DNA from: Croceicoccus bisphenolivorans
GTDB taxonomy: Bacteria; Pseudomonadota; Alphaproteobacteria; Sphingomonadales; Sphingomonadaceae
Reading direction: 5' to 3'
Assembly (NCBI RefSeq): GCF_001634625.1
Contig: NZ_LRSE01000003.1
Coordinates: 62,001-126,000 of the forward strand
Length of the DNA: 64,000 nt
Shown here: positions 61,622 through 64,000 of the stretch, piece by piece
Layout of the letters: the number at the start of each line of letters is the position of its first letter
How positions within the stretch are numbered: the first letter of the stretch is position 1
Notes under the pieces: model-generated
What the model was told of the DNA's origin: nothing
Seen by the model: only the letters and a program-made list of their open reading frames with translations
Databases searched by the model: none
Program-made: the position numbers and the translations under genes

Positions 61622-63538
61622 TCAGGGATTGATGGCTTCGGGGCTAGGAAGCTGGGTTTCGTTGACTTCGACTTCGCCGCCCTCGTTACCGGGGACGCCG
61701 TCGAAGAACTTGGCGATGGCCGCCTCGATCTCGGCAATGGCGAAAGGCTGGCCGCTGGTCTTGGTCAGCGGCTGCGCATCGACGAGATACTGGTCGCGCA
61801 GAACGGTCTTGAACTGGCCGGTGTTCATTTCGGGCACCAGCACATTGTCGAAACCCTTCAGCAGCGGGCCGAGGTTCTTTGGCAGCGGCCAGACGTTGCG
61901 GACATGGACGTGGCTGACATCAAGGCCCTTCTTGCGCGCGCGGCGCACGGCCTGATGAATCGGGCCGTAGGTCGAACCCCAGCCGACGAGAACGAGCTTG
62001 CCGGTCGTGTTGCCAAGGCAGACGTCCTGATCGGGCACGTCGATATTGTCGATCTTCGCCTTGCGCGCGTCGGTCATCGCCTGGTGGTTGGCGGGCGAAT
62101 AGTCGATGTGGCCGGTGCCCTGCGCCTTCTCGATCCCGCCGATGCGGTGCATCAGGCCCGGTGTGCCCGGCTTGATCCACGGGCGCGCGCCCTTTTCGTC
62201 GCGGGCATAGGGGAGCAGGTTCTCGCCGTCGTTCTTCTCGGTCAGGAACGTCACCGGGAACGGCTTGTAACTGGCCGGATCCGGCACCTTCCACGGTTCG
62301 GCGGCGTTCGCGATATAACCGTCGGTCAGCAGCATGACCGGCGTCATGTACTGAACCGCGATGCGGCAAGCCTCGATCGCGCATTCGAACGCATCGGCGG
62401 GGCTGCGCGCGGCGATCACCGGCATCGGCGCATCGCCGTTGCGGCCATAGACCGCCTGATACAGGTCCGACTGCTCCGTCTTGGTCGGCAGGCCCGTGGA
62501 AGGGCCGCCGCGCTGCGAATTGACGATGACGAGCGGCAGTTCTGTCATGATGGCAAGGCCCATCGCCTCACCCTTCAGCGCGATGCCGGGGCCGGAGGAC
62601 GAAGTGACGCCAAGCTGGCCGGCATAGGACGCGCCGATCGCCGAACAGATCGCGGCGATCTCGTCCTCTGCCTGGAAAGTCTGGACGTCGAATTCCTTGA
62701 GCCGCGCAAGGTGATGCAGGATCGCGGAGGCCGGCGTGATCGGATAGCCGCCGAAAAACATCGGCAGCTTTGCCAGCTGGGCACCGGCAACAAGGCCGAG
62801 GCTGATCGATTCGGCGCCGGTGATCGTGCGGTAGAGGCCCGGTTCGGAAGCGACCGGATCGACATGCACCTGCTTCAGCGGGCCGGAAATTTCCGCCGTC
62901 TCGCCATAGGCGTGCCCAGCGTCGAGCGCGGCGATATTCGCTTCGGCCAGTTCGGGGGCCTTGGCGAACTTGCCCTTCAGCCACTGGTGAATGGGGTCGC
63001 GCGGACGGTCGAACATCCACAGCGCAAGGCCCAGCGTCCACATGTTCTTGCAGCGCAGGGCCTCCTTGTTGCCAAGGCCGAAGGGCTTCACCGATTCCAT
63101 CGTCAGCGCGCTGATGTCGAATGCCAGCACGTCCCACTTGGCAAGGCTGCCGTCTTCCAGCGGGTTGGTGTCGTATTTCGCCTTGTCGAGGTTACGCTTG
63201 GTGAATTCGCCGGTGTCGGCGATGATCAGCCCGCCCGGTTTCAGCGCGGCAAGGTTCACCTTCAGCGCGGCGGGGTTCATCGCGACCAGCACGTCCGGCG
63301 CATCGCCCGCGGTTTCGATCGCGGTGGATCCGAAATTGATCTGGAAGGCGGAGACGCCGAACAGCGTACCCTGCGGCGCGCGGATTTCCGCCGGGAAGTC
63401 GGGGAAAGTCGCAAGGTCGTTCCCCGCAAGCGCGGTCGAGAGCGTGAACTGACCGCCGGTCAGCTGCATGCCGTCGCCGGAATCGCCCGCGAACCGGACG
63501 ACGACTGCTTCTGGGGCGGTGGTGTTGACTGACGCCAT
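61622..63538 (-). CDS. korA: 2-oxoacid:ferredoxin oxidoreductase, alpha (gamma-alpha fused) subunit
   Basis: 638 residues. The N-terminal gamma domain (about 8-200, 'VVRFAGDSGDGMQLTGGQF') is fused to the alpha domain (about 215 on), with 'GYPITPASAILHHLA', 'SAIGASYAGQLGVTSSSGPG' and 'VVNSQRGGPSTGLPT'. The fusion is normal for the KorA/OorA type. The start at 63538 follows AAGGA by 7 bases; a second ATG at 63544 is too close to that site. It precedes korB. Confidence 0.9.
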   Translation of the reverse strand: MASVNTTAPEAVVVRFAGDSGDGMQLTGGQFTLSTALAGNDLATFPDFPAEIRAPQGTLFGVSAFQINFGSTAIETAGDAPDVLVAMNPAALKVNLAALKPGGLIIADTGEFTKRNLDKAKYDTNPLEDGSLAKWDVLAFDISALTMESVKPFGLGNKEALRCKNMWTLGLALWMFDRPRDPIHQWLKGKFAKAPELAEANIAALDAGHAYGETAEISGPLKQVHVDPVASEPGLYRTITGAESISLGLVAGAQLAKLPMFFGGYPITPASAILHHLARLKEFDVQTFQAEDEIAAICSAIGASYAGQLGVTSSSGPGIALKGEAMGLAIMTELPLVIVNSQRGGPSTGLPTKTEQSDLYQAVYGRNGDAPMPVIAARSPADAFECAIEACRIAVQYMTPVMLLTDGYIANAAEPWKVPDPASYKPFPVTFLTEKNDGENLLPYARDEKGARPWIKPGTPGLMHRIGGIEKAQGTGHIDYSPANHQAMTDARKAKIDNIDVPDQDVCLGNTTGKLVLVGWGSTYGPIHQAVRRARKKGLDVSHVHVRNVWPLPKNLGPLLKGFDNVLVPEMNTGQFKTVLRDQYLVDAQPLTKTSGQPFAIAEIEAAIAKFFDGVPGNEGGEVEVNETQLPSPEAINP

Positions 63539-63729
63539 TTGCATTTCCTTGCCGAGGCCCCTGCCAGCGCGGCATCGGCCCGATTGTGCCGTGGCACCTA
63601 GTTTCGCCGGCGCAGGGTTTCAATTCAGAAAAACTTTGCACCCTGATATGCGAGGCTGACCAGACATGTTGCGCGGCAATTGTGCAATACCGATATGGTG
63701 ATACATCCACCGCTATCAAAGGATTCCCC

Positions 63730-64000
63730 ATGGCCGAACGCGACCCTGCCCTCTACCGCCCCTGCGCCGGGCTGATGATCGTGAACGAGGCCAGCCGCGT
63801 TTTCGTGGGCAAGCGGATCGACACGAAGGAAGGCGACTGGTGGCAGATGCCGCAGGGCGGCGTCGATCCGGGCGAGAACGCGGACGAGGCGGCATTCCGC
63901 GAACTGTACGAGGAAACGGGCATCGCGCGCGACAAGGTTGAGGTCATCGCGCGTACCGAGGAAGAACTGTTCTACGACCTGCCGGAAGAACTGAAGGGCA
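63730..64000 (+). CDS. rppH: RNA pyrophosphohydrolase, partial
   Basis: The gene starts at 63730 and leaves the window after 90 codons. It opens 'MAERDPALYRPCAGLMIVN', and the Nudix box 'GVDPGENADEAAFRELYEET' has all catalytic acidic residues. RppH removes pyrophosphate from 5' triphosphate mRNA to start decay. The substrate-specific C-terminus is out of view. It diverges from korA. Confidence 0.9.
   Translation, partial: MAERDPALYRPCAGLMIVNEASRVFVGKRIDTKEGDWWQMPQGGVDPGENADEAAFRELYEETGIARDKVEVIARTEEELFYDLPEELKG

Overview
The window is GC-rich, gene-dense chromosomal DNA of an alphaproteobacterium, most likely Sphingomonadales and plausibly Erythrobacteraceae. The evidence is the lepB-rnc-era and plsY-dprA-topA gene orders, a C4-pathway 5-aminolevulinate synthase (HemA), an alphaproteobacterial-style DnaE1, a LolC/E-type permease with LolD, an UrcA-family protein, and a fused LplT-PlsC-acyl-ACP synthetase. 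No rRNA, tRNA, CRISPR array, intact insertion sequence or intact prophage was seen. Most of the window is core housekeeping; the accessory traces are small.

Layout. 1-2750: an edge-truncated winged-helix/TPR regulator diverges from an outer-membrane barrel gene. After it comes a non-coding stretch with a frameshifted tyrosine-recombinase relic, a 20-bp palindrome and a CtrA-like half site, then a 48-codon gene with its own terminator. 2756-9965: lysophospholipid re-acylation fusion, glutathione reductase, a lipoprotein and Pgi. 10057-13151: lepB-rnc-era-YcxB operon. 13156-20199 (minus): plsY, dprA, a secreted protein of unknown role, topA and an MFS exporter. 20343-22632: murI and hemA, with a candidate FNR-like site between them. 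22657-29060 (minus): a CPBP protease, then a polyamine cluster (type III ornithine/lysine decarboxylase, an XRE regulator with a TGCAAC operator array, carboxyspermidine decarboxylase, a Cys-rich lipoprotein, and carboxyspermidine dehydrogenase). Together these enzymes could convert ornithine through putrescine to spermidine.

29204-34691: a MAPEG protein, the ilvD-nnr-rlmD-like operon and a DUF3806 protein. 35032-37187: a second winged-helix/TPR regulator diverges from an UrcA-family gene. 37282-40901 (minus): etfQO, a GIY-YIG pseudogene bounded by two inverted palindromic repeats, ispE and an N-formylglutamate amidohydrolase. 41043-47184: a degenerate uracil-DNA-glycosylase-fold protein, a lytic transglycosylase, moaB, two small proteins of unknown role, a radical SAM protein and an anchored protein. 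47188-53051 (minus): dnaE, a small protein and the LolD/LolC-type lipoprotein exporter. 53313-56013: purF, an SDR and a PilZ protein. 56032-64000: cyclopropane synthase, photolyase, a PAP2 phosphatase, a membrane hydrolase, 2-oxoacid:ferredoxin oxidoreductase (korAB) and the start of rppH.

The most unusual signals are the GIY-YIG/palindrome unit, whose two repeats differ by one compensated base pair; the operator array before the XRE gene, next to a strongly structured non-coding segment; the Cys-rich lipoprotein inside the spermidine operon; and the integrase fossil. All functions are inferred from sequence patterns and remembered family features; no database search was run.
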